Source of the DNA: Nitrincola tapanii
GTDB lineage: Bacteria > Pseudomonadota > Gammaproteobacteria > Pseudomonadales > Balneatricaceae
Direction of reading: 5' to 3'
Length of the DNA: 64,000 nucleotides
Assembly (NCBI RefSeq): GCF_008368715.1
Contig: NZ_SMRS01000002.1
Coordinates: 297,484-361,483 of the forward strand
Shown: positions 25,121 to 34,667 of the stretch, one piece after another
Numbering within the stretch: the first letter of the stretch is position 1
Layout of the letters: the number at the start of each line of letters is the position of its first letter
Notes under the pieces: model-generated
What the model was told of the DNA's origin: nothing
What the model saw: the letters and a program-made list of their open reading frames with translations, nothing else
Database searches by the model: none
Position numbers and translations under genes: made by a program

Positions 25121-28100
25121 AATCTGGCTCTACCTGACGGAAGTTACGTTGACCAAAAATACTGTAAATAGTCGGAATCACAAACAGGGTTAATAGTGTT
25201 CCCAAGAGCATGCCACCGACGATGACCCAGCCAATCTGTTGGCGCGACTCGGCACCGGCTCCAAAAGCCATCGCCAAGGGCAGGGTGCCGAGTACCGTCG
25301 CACCGGTGGTCATGAGAATCGGACGTAAACGCAAGGAGGCCGCTTCAATAATCGCTTCCCGCAATGCCACGCCTTTATCCTGTAGTTGGTTGGCAAATTC
25401 GATGATCAGGATACCATGTTTTGTCACCAGGCCCACGAGCGTGATTAAACCGATTTGACTGTAAATGCTGAGGCTGCCGCCTGAGTAATAGAGGGCCATC
25501 AGTGCGCCGGTTAAAGCCGGTGGAACCGCCAGCATAATAATCAGCGGATTCTTAAAGCTCTCAAACTGCGCGGCCAAGACCAAGAAGATAAAGATCAAGG
25601 AGAGTACAAAGGTGGTTTGCATCGCATTGCTCGATTCTTTGAACTCACGCGACTGACCGGCGTAGTCGTACAGAGCCTCCGGTGCCACCTCTTGTAGCGC
25701 CGCCTCCAGGAAATCCAGTGCATCCCCCAGGCTGTAACCCGGCGTAAGCATGGATTGAATCTTGACGGCTTTCAGTTTGTCGAAGTGATTCAACTCACGA
25801 GGCGCCACCGTTTCTTCAATCGTGATTAAACCACTGAGCTGAATCATCTCGCCTGTGGCGGCACGCACATAAACATTGGCCATATCATCACGCGTTTGAC
25901 GCAGCTCATCGGCAACCTGCAGGATGACATCATATTGCTCACCATCACGTTTAAAGCGGGTCAGTTTACGACCGGCCATAAAGGTTTCCAGACTGCGTCC
26001 AACATCGGCCACATTTAAGCCCGCTTCAGCGACCTTATCACGATTTAGTGTGACTCTAAGCTCCGGCTTGTTCAGCTTGAGGTCGGTATCCACCTGCTGG
26101 AAGTTCGGATTGGTGCTGATCTTTTCCAGCAAGGCATCGGTGATCACCTTGAGATCATCATAATCTCCAGTGGTTTTGACGATGAACTCAACAGGGCGAG
26201 AGATAAAACTCTGGCCGAGTGAGGGCAGGTTGATGGCAAAGGACATATTGCCTGGCACCCCAGCAAAGATGCGCCCCGTCAATTCCGCCGCGATCTCTTG
26301 TTGAGAGCGGCTACGATCTTCCCAGTTTTGCAGGCGAACAAAGTTCAGCGAGTTGGTTTCACTGGGGAACCCCGTGATGCTGAAGTGATGAGTACGCTCT
26401 GGAATGGTGGTAATAATCGCTTCCACCTGTTGCGCATAACGATTCACATACTCGACAGAAGAACCATCGGGGTTCACGGAAAAGGTCATGATGGTGCCAC
26501 GATCTTCGATCGGTGCCAGTTCCTGGGGCAGTTGTTGGTAGAAGTAAACCGCACCGGCAAAGCTCACCGCCATTAGCCCCAGGGCTAAGGATTTGGAGTT
26601 GAGCGTTTTTTCCAGCATCCAGTGATAACCCCGACTGAGATTAACCAGCCAGCCTTCAATTAAATTAAAGAGATAGCTGTGTTTCTTCTCATGATGCAGC
26701 AAACGTGAGCAGAGCATAGGGGAAAGGGTCAGGGCAATAAAGGTGGAGACCACCACCGCGCCTGCCAGGGTGAGGGCAAACTCGGTGAACAGGCGTCCGG
26801 TTTGACCGGTGGCAAAGCTGACGGGGACAAACACCGCTACGAGCGTCGCGGTGGTGGCGACGATGGCAAAGCCGATTTCCCGGCTGCCTTTAAAAGCGGC
26901 CTGAATAGGATGTAACCCCTCTTCCACGTGACGGAAGATATTTTCCAGCATAACGATGGCATCATCCACCACCAGTCCGATCGCGAGTACCAAAGCCAAG
27001 AGTGTCAACGTATTGATGGAAAAATCCATCACATACATCATGGCAAAGGCTCCGATCAGCGACAGGGGAATGGTGACGACCGGGATGAGGGTGGCGCGTG
27101 GATTACGCAGGAAGAAAAAGATCACCAGCACGACCAGTACACCGGCCATCATCAGAGTCTGGAACACCGAATCGATCGAGCGCTCGATAAACACCGAAGA
27201 GTCGTAGGCGATCTGGATTTTCATGCCGTCGGGCAGGTTACTTTCAATGCTTTGCAGCATCTCGCGTACCCCCGCCGAGACGTCCAGAGGGTTGGCGGTC
27301 GATTGACGTACGATTCCCAGCGCGACGGCACTTTGGCCATTAAAGCGGGCAAAATTGCGCTCCGCTTCCGGGGCGATCTCAACGCGAGCGACATCTTTAA
27401 CACGAACGGGCACGCCTTCATCCTGGCGAATGATGATCTCTTCGAATTCGGTGATCTCATTCAGATCGGTTTGCGCCAGAATGGTAAACTCACGATCACG
27501 GCTCTCTATTCGCCCAGCAGGCAACTCTATGTTCTGTGCACGTAAAGCATTTTCGATATCCTGCGGAATGATGCTATGTGCCGCCATTAAAGAGGGATCT
27601 AACCAGATCCGCATGGAGAATTTACGCTCTCCGCCTAAACGTACACTGGCAACACCATTCACCGTCTGTAATGGATCTTGGACACGACGGGTGGCGTACT
27701 CGCTGACTTCCATCGGGCTGTGTTGATCGGAAGAGAGGGCGATCCAGATAATGGGTTGGGCATCGGCTTCCGATTTCGCCACGATCGGCTCATCAATATC
27801 ATCCGGCAATTGTCCACGCACACGGCTGACGCGATCACGCACATCGTTAGCAGCGGCATCTGGGTCACGATCGATACGGAAGTTGATGCTGATCTGGCTG
27901 CGCTCAGAACGGCTGATCGACGACATATAATCTATGCCTTCAATACCAGATAAAGAATCTTCAATAATTTTAGTTACTTGGGATTCAATAATCGACGCGC
28001 TGGCACCGGGATAACGGGTATCCACCGTGACCACGGGAATATCAATTTTGGGGTATTCACGCACCGTGAGGCGATCAAAAGAGATGATGCCGACCAGCAG

Positions 28101-28163
28101 CACCAGCAAGCTGATCACCATCGCCAGGACGGGGCGTTTGATGCTGATATCAGAGAGTATCAT
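25113..28163 (-). CDS. RND multidrug efflux transporter, inner-membrane pump
   Basis: This 1016-residue protein is an HAE1-type RND pump (AcrB/MexB superfamily), using proton motive force to expel drugs through a tripartite complex. The first helix starts S-D-I-S-I-K-R-P-V-L-A. The porter domains follow (T-R-Y-P-G-A-S near residue 50), and TM4 carries the proton-relay acidic pair in LAIGLVVDDAIVMLENI near residue 400. A second set of TM helices with FGAGAESRQQIG lies near the C-terminus. The length and motifs are complete. It overlaps the MFP stop by four bases (ATGA) and the channel gene by eight. Confidence 0.94.
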   Translation of the reverse strand: MILSDISIKRPVLAMVISLLVLLVGIISFDRLTVREYPKIDIPVVTVDTRYPGASASIIESQVTKIIEDSLSGIEGIDYMSSISRSERSQISINFRIDRDPDAAANDVRDRVSRVRGQLPDDIDEPIVAKSEADAQPIIWIALSSDQHSPMEVSEYATRRVQDPLQTVNGVASVRLGGERKFSMRIWLDPSLMAAHSIIPQDIENALRAQNIELPAGRIESRDREFTILAQTDLNEITEFEEIIIRQDEGVPVRVKDVARVEIAPEAERNFARFNGQSAVALGIVRQSTANPLDVSAGVREMLQSIESNLPDGMKIQIAYDSSVFIERSIDSVFQTLMMAGVLVVLVIFFFLRNPRATLIPVVTIPLSLIGAFAMMYVMDFSINTLTLLALVLAIGLVVDDAIVMLENIFRHVEEGLHPIQAAFKGSREIGFAIVATTATLVAVFVPVSFATGQTGRLFTEFALTLAGAVVVSTFIALTLSPMLCSRLLHHEKKHSYLFNLIEGWLVNLSRGYHWMLEKTLNSKSLALGLMAVSFAGAVYFYQQLPQELAPIEDRGTIMTFSVNPDGSSVEYVNRYAQQVEAIITTIPERTHHFSITGFPSETNSLNFVRLQNWEDRSRSQQEIAAELTGRIFAGVPGNMSFAINLPSLGQSFISRPVEFIVKTTGDYDDLKVITDALLEKISTNPNFQQVDTDLKLNKPELRVTLNRDKVAEAGLNVADVGRSLETFMAGRKLTRFKRDGEQYDVILQVADELRQTRDDMANVYVRAATGEMIQLSGLITIEETVAPRELNHFDKLKAVKIQSMLTPGYSLGDALDFLEAALQEVAPEALYDYAGQSREFKESSNAMQTTFVLSLIFIFLVLAAQFESFKNPLIIMLAVPPALTGALMALYYSGGSLSIYSQIGLITLVGLVTKHGILIIEFANQLQDKGVALREAIIEAASLRLRPILMTTGATVLGTLPLAMAFGAGAESRQQIGWVIVGGMLLGTLLTLFVIPTIYSIFGQRNFRQVEPDYD

Positions 28164-29230
28164 GCGTCAGATCCTGTGCTGTGGCTCTGCGGAAAAATGG
28201 GGGTAATGGGCATGCCGGGGCGGAGTTTGATCTGGCCGGCGGTCACGATGACATCACCCGCCTGAATCCCGGAACGTATCTCCACCTCACCAAAGCGACG
28301 CTCACCCAGGGTAACAGGTACCATGTTGACTTGGTTTTGTTCATTCATCCGCATGACATAAAACTGATTGTCGAGTGGCACGATGGCCTGCTCTGGAATC
28401 ATCAGCGCCTGCGGGTTTTCACCAATGATAATGCGGATGTTGGCAAAGAGACCTGGGCGTAAGCGTCCATCGGGATTGGGGATGCGAGCACGTATCTGGA
28501 TATTATGACTGCGTGCGCTGGAGCTGGGCGCTATGGCGTAGATCTCGCCTTGGAAACGTTCGCCGGGCAGGGCATCCACTTCAATCAATAGGTTTTGGCC
28601 CACTGCTAATTGACTAAGAAAACGTTCAGGGACAGAAAAATCGGCCTTCATCTGACTAAAATCAGTGACTTCGACCAGATCCTGTCCGCTTGAAATAAAG
28701 TCGCCGGGGCTGACCTGGCGCAGTCCGATGACACCCTCAAAAGGCGCGCGCAAACGTGTTTTATCTAAACGCGTACGCGCCAATTCCATCTGAGCCTCAT
28801 GTACCCGCAATTGTGCGAGTTTGGTATCACGGTCATTTTGTGAACCGACACGGCGCTCTAACAGATCGGCCGCACGTTGATACTCTGCCCGACTGAGGTT
28901 GACCTGTGCTTGGGCCTGCGCGAGTTCTGCTTCGTAGGAAGCGCTGTCCAAGCGTATCAGCTCCTGCCCCTGATTGACTTTTTCACCTTCACGAAAGAGG
29001 ATCTGCTCAATTCGACCACTGATTTCGGCACGTAAGATGATGGACTCATTGGCACGTAAGCGTCCGACTGCACTGAGTACAGAATCTAGATGTGACGCTT
29101 CCACGCGATGGACCTCAGCAGGTAAACCTCTCGGGGCTTCGGCGCTGCTAGCCGGCAGCGACCACGCCGTTGCCAAGATCAGTGTCAGCAGACCGAGCGG
29201 ATGTCGGACGGCAGGGTGAATGGCTTTCAT
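28160..29230 (-). CDS. Efflux RND periplasmic adaptor (membrane fusion protein)
   Basis: The ATG at 29230, nine bases after AAGGAG, gives 356 residues. A signal peptide or N-terminal anchor ends near A-S-S-A-E. The HlyD-type domains follow: a lipoyl half-motif (L-R-A-E-I-S-G-R-I-E-Q-I-L-F-R-E-G), an alpha hairpin rich in Ala/Gln, and the second lipoyl half with R-L-R-A-P-F-E-G-V-I-G-L-R. Beta-barrel strands with D-F-S-V-P-E-R complete it. It links the inner-membrane RND pump to the TolC-type channel of the same operon. The gene starts four bases after tetR, and its stop overlaps the RND start. Confidence 0.92.
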   Translation of the reverse strand: MKAIHPAVRHPLGLLTLILATAWSLPASSAEAPRGLPAEVHRVEASHLDSVLSAVGRLRANESIILRAEISGRIEQILFREGEKVNQGQELIRLDSASYEAELAQAQAQVNLSRAEYQRAADLLERRVGSQNDRDTKLAQLRVHEAQMELARTRLDKTRLRAPFEGVIGLRQVSPGDFISSGQDLVEVTDFSQMKADFSVPERFLSQLAVGQNLLIEVDALPGERFQGEIYAIAPSSSARSHNIQIRARIPNPDGRLRPGLFANIRIIIGENPQALMIPEQAIVPLDNQFYVMRMNEQNQVNMVPVTLGERRFGEVEIRSGIQAGDVIVTAGQIKLRPGMPITPIFPQSHSTGSDA

Positions 29231-29234
29231 GAGG

Positions 29235-29864
29235 TTAGGCTCCTTGCTGAGTGTCAGAGTGAGAGAACGGAGAGGGTAAGATGTGGTTCCAGAGCAGATC
29301 AATACATTGATTTAGAGGCTGCAGAGACGCATTGACCTTCATACGCAGTAGAGCGCCCTGCCAGATGTCCCAGATTAGATGCGCCAGCGCATCCGGGGAG
29401 AGGTCTAAACGTACACTGCCTTCTTCTTGGCAGACACGCATATCCTCACTGATTAAAACAATGACACGCTCGGTGGCTTCTTGAATCGCGCGTCGAAAAC
29501 CGGGTGATTCATTGCCGACTTCACCTGAAAGGTTGGCGATCAAGCAGCCCATCTTTTCGGTAGAAGGATCATATTCACTGAGCATTTTTTCCAGCATCTG
29601 GCGCATACGCATAAAATGCGAACCTTCCAGTTTGGCAAATTCCAGCGCCCAGCGATCGGTTTCCAAGGCTTGGTAATATTCGATCACCTCAACCGCATAC
29701 TCTTCTTTGCTGTTAAAAAAATTGTAGAAAGAGCCTTTGGAAATTTGGCAGGTTTGTAGAATTGTACTCAAACCGGTGGCGTGATAGCCCTTGCTGTTAA
29801 AGAGTTCGATGCCTTTGATTAGTAAGGACTCACGGCAATGCGTGGGGGGGCGGCCTTTGCTCAT
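29235..29864 (-). CDS. TetR/AcrR-family transcriptional repressor of the efflux operon
   Basis: This 209-residue regulator has an N-terminal TetR helix-turn-helix (G-I-E-L-F-N-S-K-G-Y-H-A-T-G-L, then Q-I-S-K-G-S-F-Y-N-F-F-N-S-K-E, residues about 17-53). A helical ligand-binding domain of the AcuR-like type follows. It is the first gene of the operon, four bases ahead of the MFP gene. A perfect 14-bp palindrome lies exactly in the spacer of the promoter upstream, so it almost certainly represses itself and the pump. The inducer is unknown. Confidence in the regulatory target is high because of this arrangement. Confidence 0.9.
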   Translation of the reverse strand: MSKGRPPTHCRESLLIKGIELFNSKGYHATGLSTILQTCQISKGSFYNFFNSKEEYAVEVIEYYQALETDRWALEFAKLEGSHFMRMRQMLEKMLSEYDPSTEKMGCLIANLSGEVGNESPGFRRAIQEATERVIVLISEDMRVCQEEGSVRLDLSPDALAHLIWDIWQGALLRMKVNASLQPLNQCIDLLWNHILPSPFSHSDTQQGA

Positions 29865-29896
29865 GTCATTTTATACCGATTGTTCTAGAAAGCGGC

Positions 29897-29925
29897 ATCA
29901 TATAATTACTGACCGGTCAGTTCAA
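29897..29925 (-). promoter_or_regulatory. Promoter of the tetR efflux operon with embedded operator
   Basis: On the minus strand a -35 TTGAAC (29920-29925) and a -10 TATGAT (29897-29902) are separated by exactly 17 bases. The 14-bp perfect palindrome ACTGACCGGTCAGT (29908-29921) overlaps the spacer and touches the -35. TetR-family binding there would block RNA polymerase, giving autorepression of tetR and the downstream pump genes. Confidence 0.8.
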
Positions 29926-29979
29926 TAATATTTTAATCAGACAAGGATAATCGATTTTATGTGATTCGTGCAGAAAGAG

Positions 29980-30024
29980 ACGGGTAAAGAAAGGTAAAGC
30001 TGCTCAAGCTTGGGCTTGAGCAGC
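29980..30024 (-). terminator. Terminator of the diguanylate cyclase gene, overlapping its stop codon
   Basis: GCTGCTCAAGC (29999-30009) and GCTTGAGCAGC (30014-30024) form a perfect 11-bp stem with a four-base loop. On the minus strand a T-rich tract follows (29980-29998). The 3' codons and the stop of the cyclase gene lie within the stem, so the hairpin also encodes the C-terminal Ala/Gln residues. Confidence 0.75.
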
Positions 30025-31209
30025 ATCTTTGCAGGCTTTCAGGCGCTGATCGAGGATCAGCATCAACTCCTCGCCACTGCCTTTGGCTTCAGACAGCGTA
30101 CACAGAGCATGATTCAGATGAAGATCGGGCAGATCATCTGCACGTAATTGTGTGCAGATGCGCTCAAGGCGTTTGCTCACGGGCGGCAGGGTTTGTCCGG
30201 TGGGCATTAAGAGTAAGAACTCATCGCCACCTAAACGAAACACTTGGTCTTTGCGGCGACAGATACCCAAGAGGGCTTGACCCAGATCGTGAATTAAACG
30301 ATCGCCACGGCTGCTTCCATGCTGGTCATTCAACTTGTTCAGCTCCTGGATGTCGATGATGGTGACCAAGACATCCTGATTCTGTTGTTGGAATTTCTGC
30401 ATGGCATGGCGCAAGGCCAAGTCAAAGCTTTTGCGCCCAGGTAAGCCGGTGAGTGGATCGCGTGCTTCCAGGCTCGGCTCATAGTCCTTGTCTTGTGTTT
30501 CCAGATGGCTGAGTAACCAGCTGCTGAGAATGTCAGCACTCAAGCCGATCAACCAGGCGCAGGTGTCGGCATCGACAAAATCAGGTTGACCCCAGACACA
30601 GATATGCCCGAGCCCCGGTTGTTCCGGGAGATCAATGCGGTGTCCAATCCAGAGATCGGAGGGGTGATCCTTTAGCTGCGGATCAAGGGGGAATTCACGC
30701 CCTAGGGCACGAAAGGCCGCTTCCCCTGTTTCGCCTTCATACAGGGTTTGAGCCGCTGAGCCGGAAAGAGACTGATGACTGGGCGGTTGCAGTTTACCTT
30801 CTTGCCAGTGTCCGAGAAGATCCACTGAGCGTGCGGTTTTGCGCTTGGCCACCACGCAATGTTTCCAGCCCAACAAAGGACCGAGCACGCTAGCGGTATT
30901 CAAGTAAGGATCCCCTCCGGCCTGGAGTGCAGGCAGGAGCTTTAAGAGCAGGGTGCGTTGCAGGCTGGAGGCATCCGCAGGATGGCCAAGAATGAGTTGG
31001 TGGGATTTGGCGCTCAAGCGCTGAAAGCGTCCGGTGTCCAATTCCAGCCAAGCTTGATCCTGGTGCAGCCCCCAGTCCTGTATCCGCTTACGGTGAGCGT
31101 CGGGCAGATGACGAAAGGCGGCATTCGCCCACTCAATCTCTTGTTTGCTGATCAGCAGCATGGGACAGAGTGCCTGCTCAAATAATGCGGACAATATTTT
31201 GGTTTTCAT
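30004..31209 (-). CDS. Diguanylate cyclase with uncharacterised N-terminal sensor
   Basis: The ATG at 31209 behind GAGG gives 401 residues; an upstream TTG frame extension is unlikely. The first 235 residues or so have no recognised fold and no membrane helix and may be a PAS/GAF-like sensor. The GGDEF domain starts at R-D-P-L-T-G-L-P-G-R-K. It has an intact GGDEF signature (V-F-R-L-G-G-D-E-F, near residue 336) and an RxxD inhibitory site (RRKD) five residues before it, so active, product-inhibited c-di-GMP synthesis is expected. It lies between the efflux operon and aspC, each separated by a terminator, so it is monocistronic. Confidence 0.88.
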   Translation of the reverse strand: MKTKILSALFEQALCPMLLISKQEIEWANAAFRHLPDAHRKRIQDWGLHQDQAWLELDTGRFQRLSAKSHQLILGHPADASSLQRTLLLKLLPALQAGGDPYLNTASVLGPLLGWKHCVVAKRKTARSVDLLGHWQEGKLQPPSHQSLSGSAAQTLYEGETGEAAFRALGREFPLDPQLKDHPSDLWIGHRIDLPEQPGLGHICVWGQPDFVDADTCAWLIGLSADILSSWLLSHLETQDKDYEPSLEARDPLTGLPGRKSFDLALRHAMQKFQQQNQDVLVTIIDIQELNKLNDQHGSSRGDRLIHDLGQALLGICRRKDQVFRLGGDEFLLLMPTGQTLPPVSKRLERICTQLRADDLPDLHLNHALCTLSEAKGSGEELMLILDQRLKACKDAAQAQA

Positions 31210-31225
31210 CCTGAACCTCATCAAC

Positions 31226-31249
31226 AAAAAAGGGGCATTTAAGCCCCTT
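31226..31249 (-). terminator. Rho-independent terminator after the aminotransferase gene
   Basis: AAGGGGC (31230-31236) pairs with GCCCCTT (31243-31249) around a six-base loop, and on the minus strand six T residues follow (31226-31231). It ends the aminotransferase transcript just before the ribosome-binding site of the cyclase gene. Confidence 0.88.
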
Positions 31250-31324
31250 AGTGAGTGTTCACCGAGAACACAGAGTGTGCTGCAAGGTTATCTAGGAGCT
31301 TTATCCCTAGAGTGTAACCTGTTT

Positions 31325-32512
31325 TTACTTTTCCAGGGCGCGCTTGATGCGAGCAATGGCGTCTTCCAAAATGTCCATGCTGGTCGCAAAAGACAAGCGC
31401 ATGTTGCCGGGCGCACCAAAAGCGGAGCCGGGTACCAGGGCAACACCGGCTTCCAAGAGTAAGAACTCAGCCAGTGCGATGTCGTCGGCAAATTCTTCAC
31501 GGCTCGCAATCACCTGATGGAAGCTGGGGAAAGCGTAAAAGGTGCCGTCGGCATGGATGCAGTCGACGCCAGGGATTTCATTCAGTGCATTCACGACAAA
31601 ATCATGGCGCGCTTTAAACGCACGGACCATTTCCGCCACACACTCCTGCTGACCTTCAAGGGCCGCTTGAGCGGCAACCTGAGCAATCGAGTTAGGGTTA
31701 GAGGTACTCTGTGACTGCACCTTTTTCATCGCACCGATCAGCTTGGCTGGGCCGGCAGCATAACCGATACGCCAACCTGTCATCGAGTAGGCTTTGGAAA
31801 CCCCGTTCAGAACGATGGTGCGCGGATAGAGATCAGGGCATGCATTCAAAATGTTGCAGAAGGGTTCGCTGCTGAAGTTGATATGTTCATACATATCATC
31901 GGTCGCAATCAGCACGTCTGGATACTGACGCAGAACTTCGCCCAGAGCTTTTAATTCATCCAGCGTATAGGAAACACCGGAGGGGTTAGATGGGCTGTTA
32001 ATCACGACCAAACGCGTTTTGGCGGTGATGGCGGCCTTTAACTGCTCAGGAGTGATTTTGAAACGTGCTTCCTGTGTGGTTTCGATAATGACCGGAACAC
32101 CATCTGCCACCAGAACCATATCGGGATAAGAGACCCAATAAGGTGCAGGGATGATGACCTCATCACCGGCATCCAGTAAGGCCAAGGTCAGGTTAAAGAA
32201 GCTCTGTTTACCCCCACTGGAGACCAGAATCTGGTTGGGTTCATAGCTTAAGCCGTTATCGCGCTGAAATTTGTTTATAATCGCTTTTTTCAGCCCAGGC
32301 GTACCATCCACCGCAGTGTATTTGGTGAAGCCATCCTGAATCGCCTTGATTGCCGCCTCTTTGATATGCTCTGGCGTATCAAAGTCCGGTTCACCGGCAC
32401 CCAGACCAATAATGTTTTTCCCGGCCGCCTTCAGCTCAGCTGCCCGGTTGGTGACAGCCAGGGTAGGGGAGGGCTTGATGCTGTTAACACGTTTGGAAAG
32501 TTGCACGTCCAA
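31325..32512 (-). CDS. aspC: Aspartate aminotransferase, class I fold, PLP-dependent
   Basis: The TTG at 32512, seven bases after AGGA, gives 395 residues starting M-D-V-Q-L-S-K-R-V, the usual N-terminus of this family; the frame is open further upstream but without support. The enzyme transfers the amino group between aspartate and 2-oxoglutarate with pyridoxal phosphate. The N-terminal [15 protein letters not shown], the substrate-binding N-S-P-S-N-P-S-G, the conserved ATDDMYEH region, and the PLP lysine in [20 protein letters not shown] are present. It belongs to the Igamma/Ib type found in Pseudomonas and Thermus. It is divergent from uvrB with a 126-base interval. Confidence 0.9.
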   Translation of the reverse strand: MDVQLSKRVNSIKPSPTLAVTNRAAELKAAGKNIIGLGAGEPDFDTPEHIKEAAIKAIQDGFTKYTAVDGTPGLKKAIINKFQRDNGLSYEPNQILVSSGGKQSFFNLTLALLDAGDEVIIPAPYWVSYPDMVLVADGVPVIIETTQEARFKITPEQLKAAITAKTRLVVINSPSNPSGVSYTLDELKALGEVLRQYPDVLIATDDMYEHINFSSEPFCNILNACPDLYPRTIVLNGVSKAYSMTGWRIGYAAGPAKLIGAMKKVQSQSTSNPNSIAQVAAQAALEGQQECVAEMVRAFKARHDFVVNALNEIPGVDCIHADGTFYAFPSFHQVIASREEFADDIALAEFLLLEAGVALVPGSAFGAPGNMRLSFATSMDILEDAIARIKRALEK

Positions 32513-32638
32513 GCTGAAATCCTCGTTAAGTTCTGGGGCACAATATCCGCTAAAAACCGGGCTGGAATCATACAGCAATGGCAACCCGGTCTAAATCCCC
32601 TGAAGGGTGAAAATGATGAAAATTTACAGGAGTCTGTC

Positions 32639-34663
32639 GTGAAACAGCGGTTTAAAGTTCAGTCCGCTTTCCAGCCTGCCGGTGACCAGCCCGGCGCGAT
32701 AGCGGCCTTGGTCGAAGGTATTGAATCCGGCTTGGCCGCACAAACGCTGCTCGGTGTGACAGGCTCAGGTAAGACCTTCACCATCGCTAATGTGATCGCC
32801 GCCGTGCAACGACCGACCATTATTATGGCACATAATAAAACCCTCGCCGCGCAGCTCTATGGTGAGTTCCGCGAGTTCTTCCCAGACAACTCGGTAGAGT
32901 ATTTTGTGTCCTATTACGACTACTACCAGCCGGAAGCCTATGTGCCGTCTTCCGATACCTTTATCGAGAAGGATGCCTCGATTAATGACCATATCGAGCA
33001 GATGCGTCTCTCTGCCACCAAGGCCTTATTAGAGCGTGAAGATGCCATTATTGTTGCCACGGTTTCCGCGATCTATGGCTTGGGTGATCCGCAATCCTAT
33101 CTAGCGATGATGCTGCATCTCGATCGTGGTGATGAGATAGATCAACGCACTCTGCTCAGACGCCTTGCAGAGCTGCAATACACGCGCAACGATGTTGAAC
33201 TCCATCGCGGTAATTATCGTGTGCGTGGCGATGTCATTGATGTCTTTCCCGCTGAGTCGGAGAAGGAGGCGATACGGATTGAGCTGTTTGATGCCGAGGT
33301 GGAGCAGATCAGTTATTTTGACCCCCTTACCGGCGAGGTGTTGCGGCGCGTTCCGCGTGCGACCATCTATCCGAAAACCCACTATGTCACGCCACGCGAC
33401 ACCCTGGTAGAGGCCACACAAAAGATTAAACTTGAACTCCAAGAGCGCCTGGAACACCTCAAGGCACACAATAAATTGGTGGAAGCCCAGCGCCTGGAGC
33501 AGCGTACCCTCTACGATATTGAAATGATTCTGGAGTTAGGCTATTGCTCCGGAATTGAAAACTATTCACGTTATCTGTCCGGGCGTGATACCGGCATGGC
33601 TCCCCCGACCTTGTTTGATTATCTGCCTGACCATGCCTTATTGGTGATCGACGAATCCCATGTCACTGTGCCGCAAATCGGCGCGATGTACCGTGGTGAT
33701 CGTTCCCGCAAAGAAACCCTAGTTGAGTATGGCTTTCGTTTACCTTCGGCTCTGGATAACCGTCCTTTAAAGTTTGAAGAGTGGGAAGCTTTAGCACCGC
33801 AAATGATTTTTGTCTCAGCGACACCAGGTAAGTATGAAGCGGAGCACGGTCAACAGGTGGTGGAACAGGTGGTGCGCCCGACCGGCTTGCTTGACCCGAT
33901 TGTTGAAGTGCGTCCGGCGTCAACACAAGTGGATGATTTGTTGGATGAAATCCAACGTGTGGTGCAAGCAAAAGAGCGTGTTGTGGTGACGGTCTTGACC
34001 AAGCGTATGGCCGAGGATTTAACCGAGTACCTTGCCGAGCATGGTGTGCGTGTCCGTTATCTGCACTCAGATATCGATACAGTTGAGCGTGTTGAGATCA
34101 TTCGTGATCTGCGTATCGGCGAGTTTGATGTGTTGGTCGGTATCAACCTGTTACGAGAAGGGATTGATATGCCCGAAGTTTCTTTGGTGGCGATTCTCGA
34201 TGCCGATAAAGAAGGCTTCCTGCGTTCAGAAACCTCAATGATTCAAACCATTGGTCGTGCGGCCCGTAACGCCCGCGGTCGCGCGATCTTGTATGCGGAT
34301 CGTATAACGGGTTCTATGCAGCGCGCCATGCAGGAAACTGAGCGTCGTCGTCATAAACAGATGGCACACAATGAAGCGCATGGCATCACCCCGAAAGGGA
34401 TCGTCAAATCGATTGCCGATATTATGGAAGGCGCACAAGCGCCTGGCTCACGTAAAACCGGTCGTCAGTCACGTAAGGTCGCCGAGCCGGCCGCTGAGTA
34501 TGCGGCTGAACCGCTACAGAGTCTGACACCTAAGGAGTTGGCGAAGATGTTGACACGGCTGGAGGACCAAATGTACGAGGCAGCACGTAATCTGGAATTT
34601 GAAAAAGCCGCACAGTTGCGGGATCAACTTGAGCGTTTAAAGCATTCTAGCCAGGTGGTGTGA
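32639..34663 (+). CDS. uvrB: UvrABC excision nuclease subunit B
   Basis: The GTG at 32639, six bases after AGGAG, gives 674 residues (E. coli 673). UvrB is the damage-verifying helicase-like subunit of nucleotide excision repair. Walker A TGSGKTFT is near residue 40. The beta-hairpin region is marked by [14 protein letters not shown] near residue 92. The DEAD-like V-I-D-E-S-H-V-T, the R-x-x-G-R-A-A-R-N helicase motif VI and the C-terminal UVR motif ([17 protein letters not shown]) are complete. No LexA box was seen in the 126-base upstream region. The next gene follows after four bases. Confidence 0.97.
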   Translation: MKQRFKVQSAFQPAGDQPGAIAALVEGIESGLAAQTLLGVTGSGKTFTIANVIAAVQRPTIIMAHNKTLAAQLYGEFREFFPDNSVEYFVSYYDYYQPEAYVPSSDTFIEKDASINDHIEQMRLSATKALLEREDAIIVATVSAIYGLGDPQSYLAMMLHLDRGDEIDQRTLLRRLAELQYTRNDVELHRGNYRVRGDVIDVFPAESEKEAIRIELFDAEVEQISYFDPLTGEVLRRVPRATIYPKTHYVTPRDTLVEATQKIKLELQERLEHLKAHNKLVEAQRLEQRTLYDIEMILELGYCSGIENYSRYLSGRDTGMAPPTLFDYLPDHALLVIDESHVTVPQIGAMYRGDRSRKETLVEYGFRLPSALDNRPLKFEEWEALAPQMIFVSATPGKYEAEHGQQVVEQVVRPTGLLDPIVEVRPASTQVDDLLDEIQRVVQAKERVVVTVLTKRMAEDLTEYLAEHGVRVRYLHSDIDTVERVEIIRDLRIGEFDVLVGINLLREGIDMPEVSLVAILDADKEGFLRSETSMIQTIGRAARNARGRAILYADRITGSMQRAMQETERRRHKQMAHNEAHGITPKGIVKSIADIMEGAQAPGSRKTGRQSRKVAEPAAEYAAEPLQSLTPKELAKMLTRLEDQMYEAARNLEFEKAAQLRDQLERLKHSSQVV

Positions 34664-34667
34664 GGGC

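Noticed and set aside
26928..27545. 205-codon frame opposite the RND pump gene
   Set aside because: It is antisense to a strongly conserved transporter gene, has His/Asp/Gln-rich composition typical of shadow frames, and has no ribosome-binding site.
32513..32638. Possible LexA (SOS) box upstream of uvrB
   Set aside because: The only candidates (a CTG...CAG near 32562 and CTGT on the other strand) have the wrong spacing; no CTGT-N8-ACAG was found. The region before dinB was also checked, without success.
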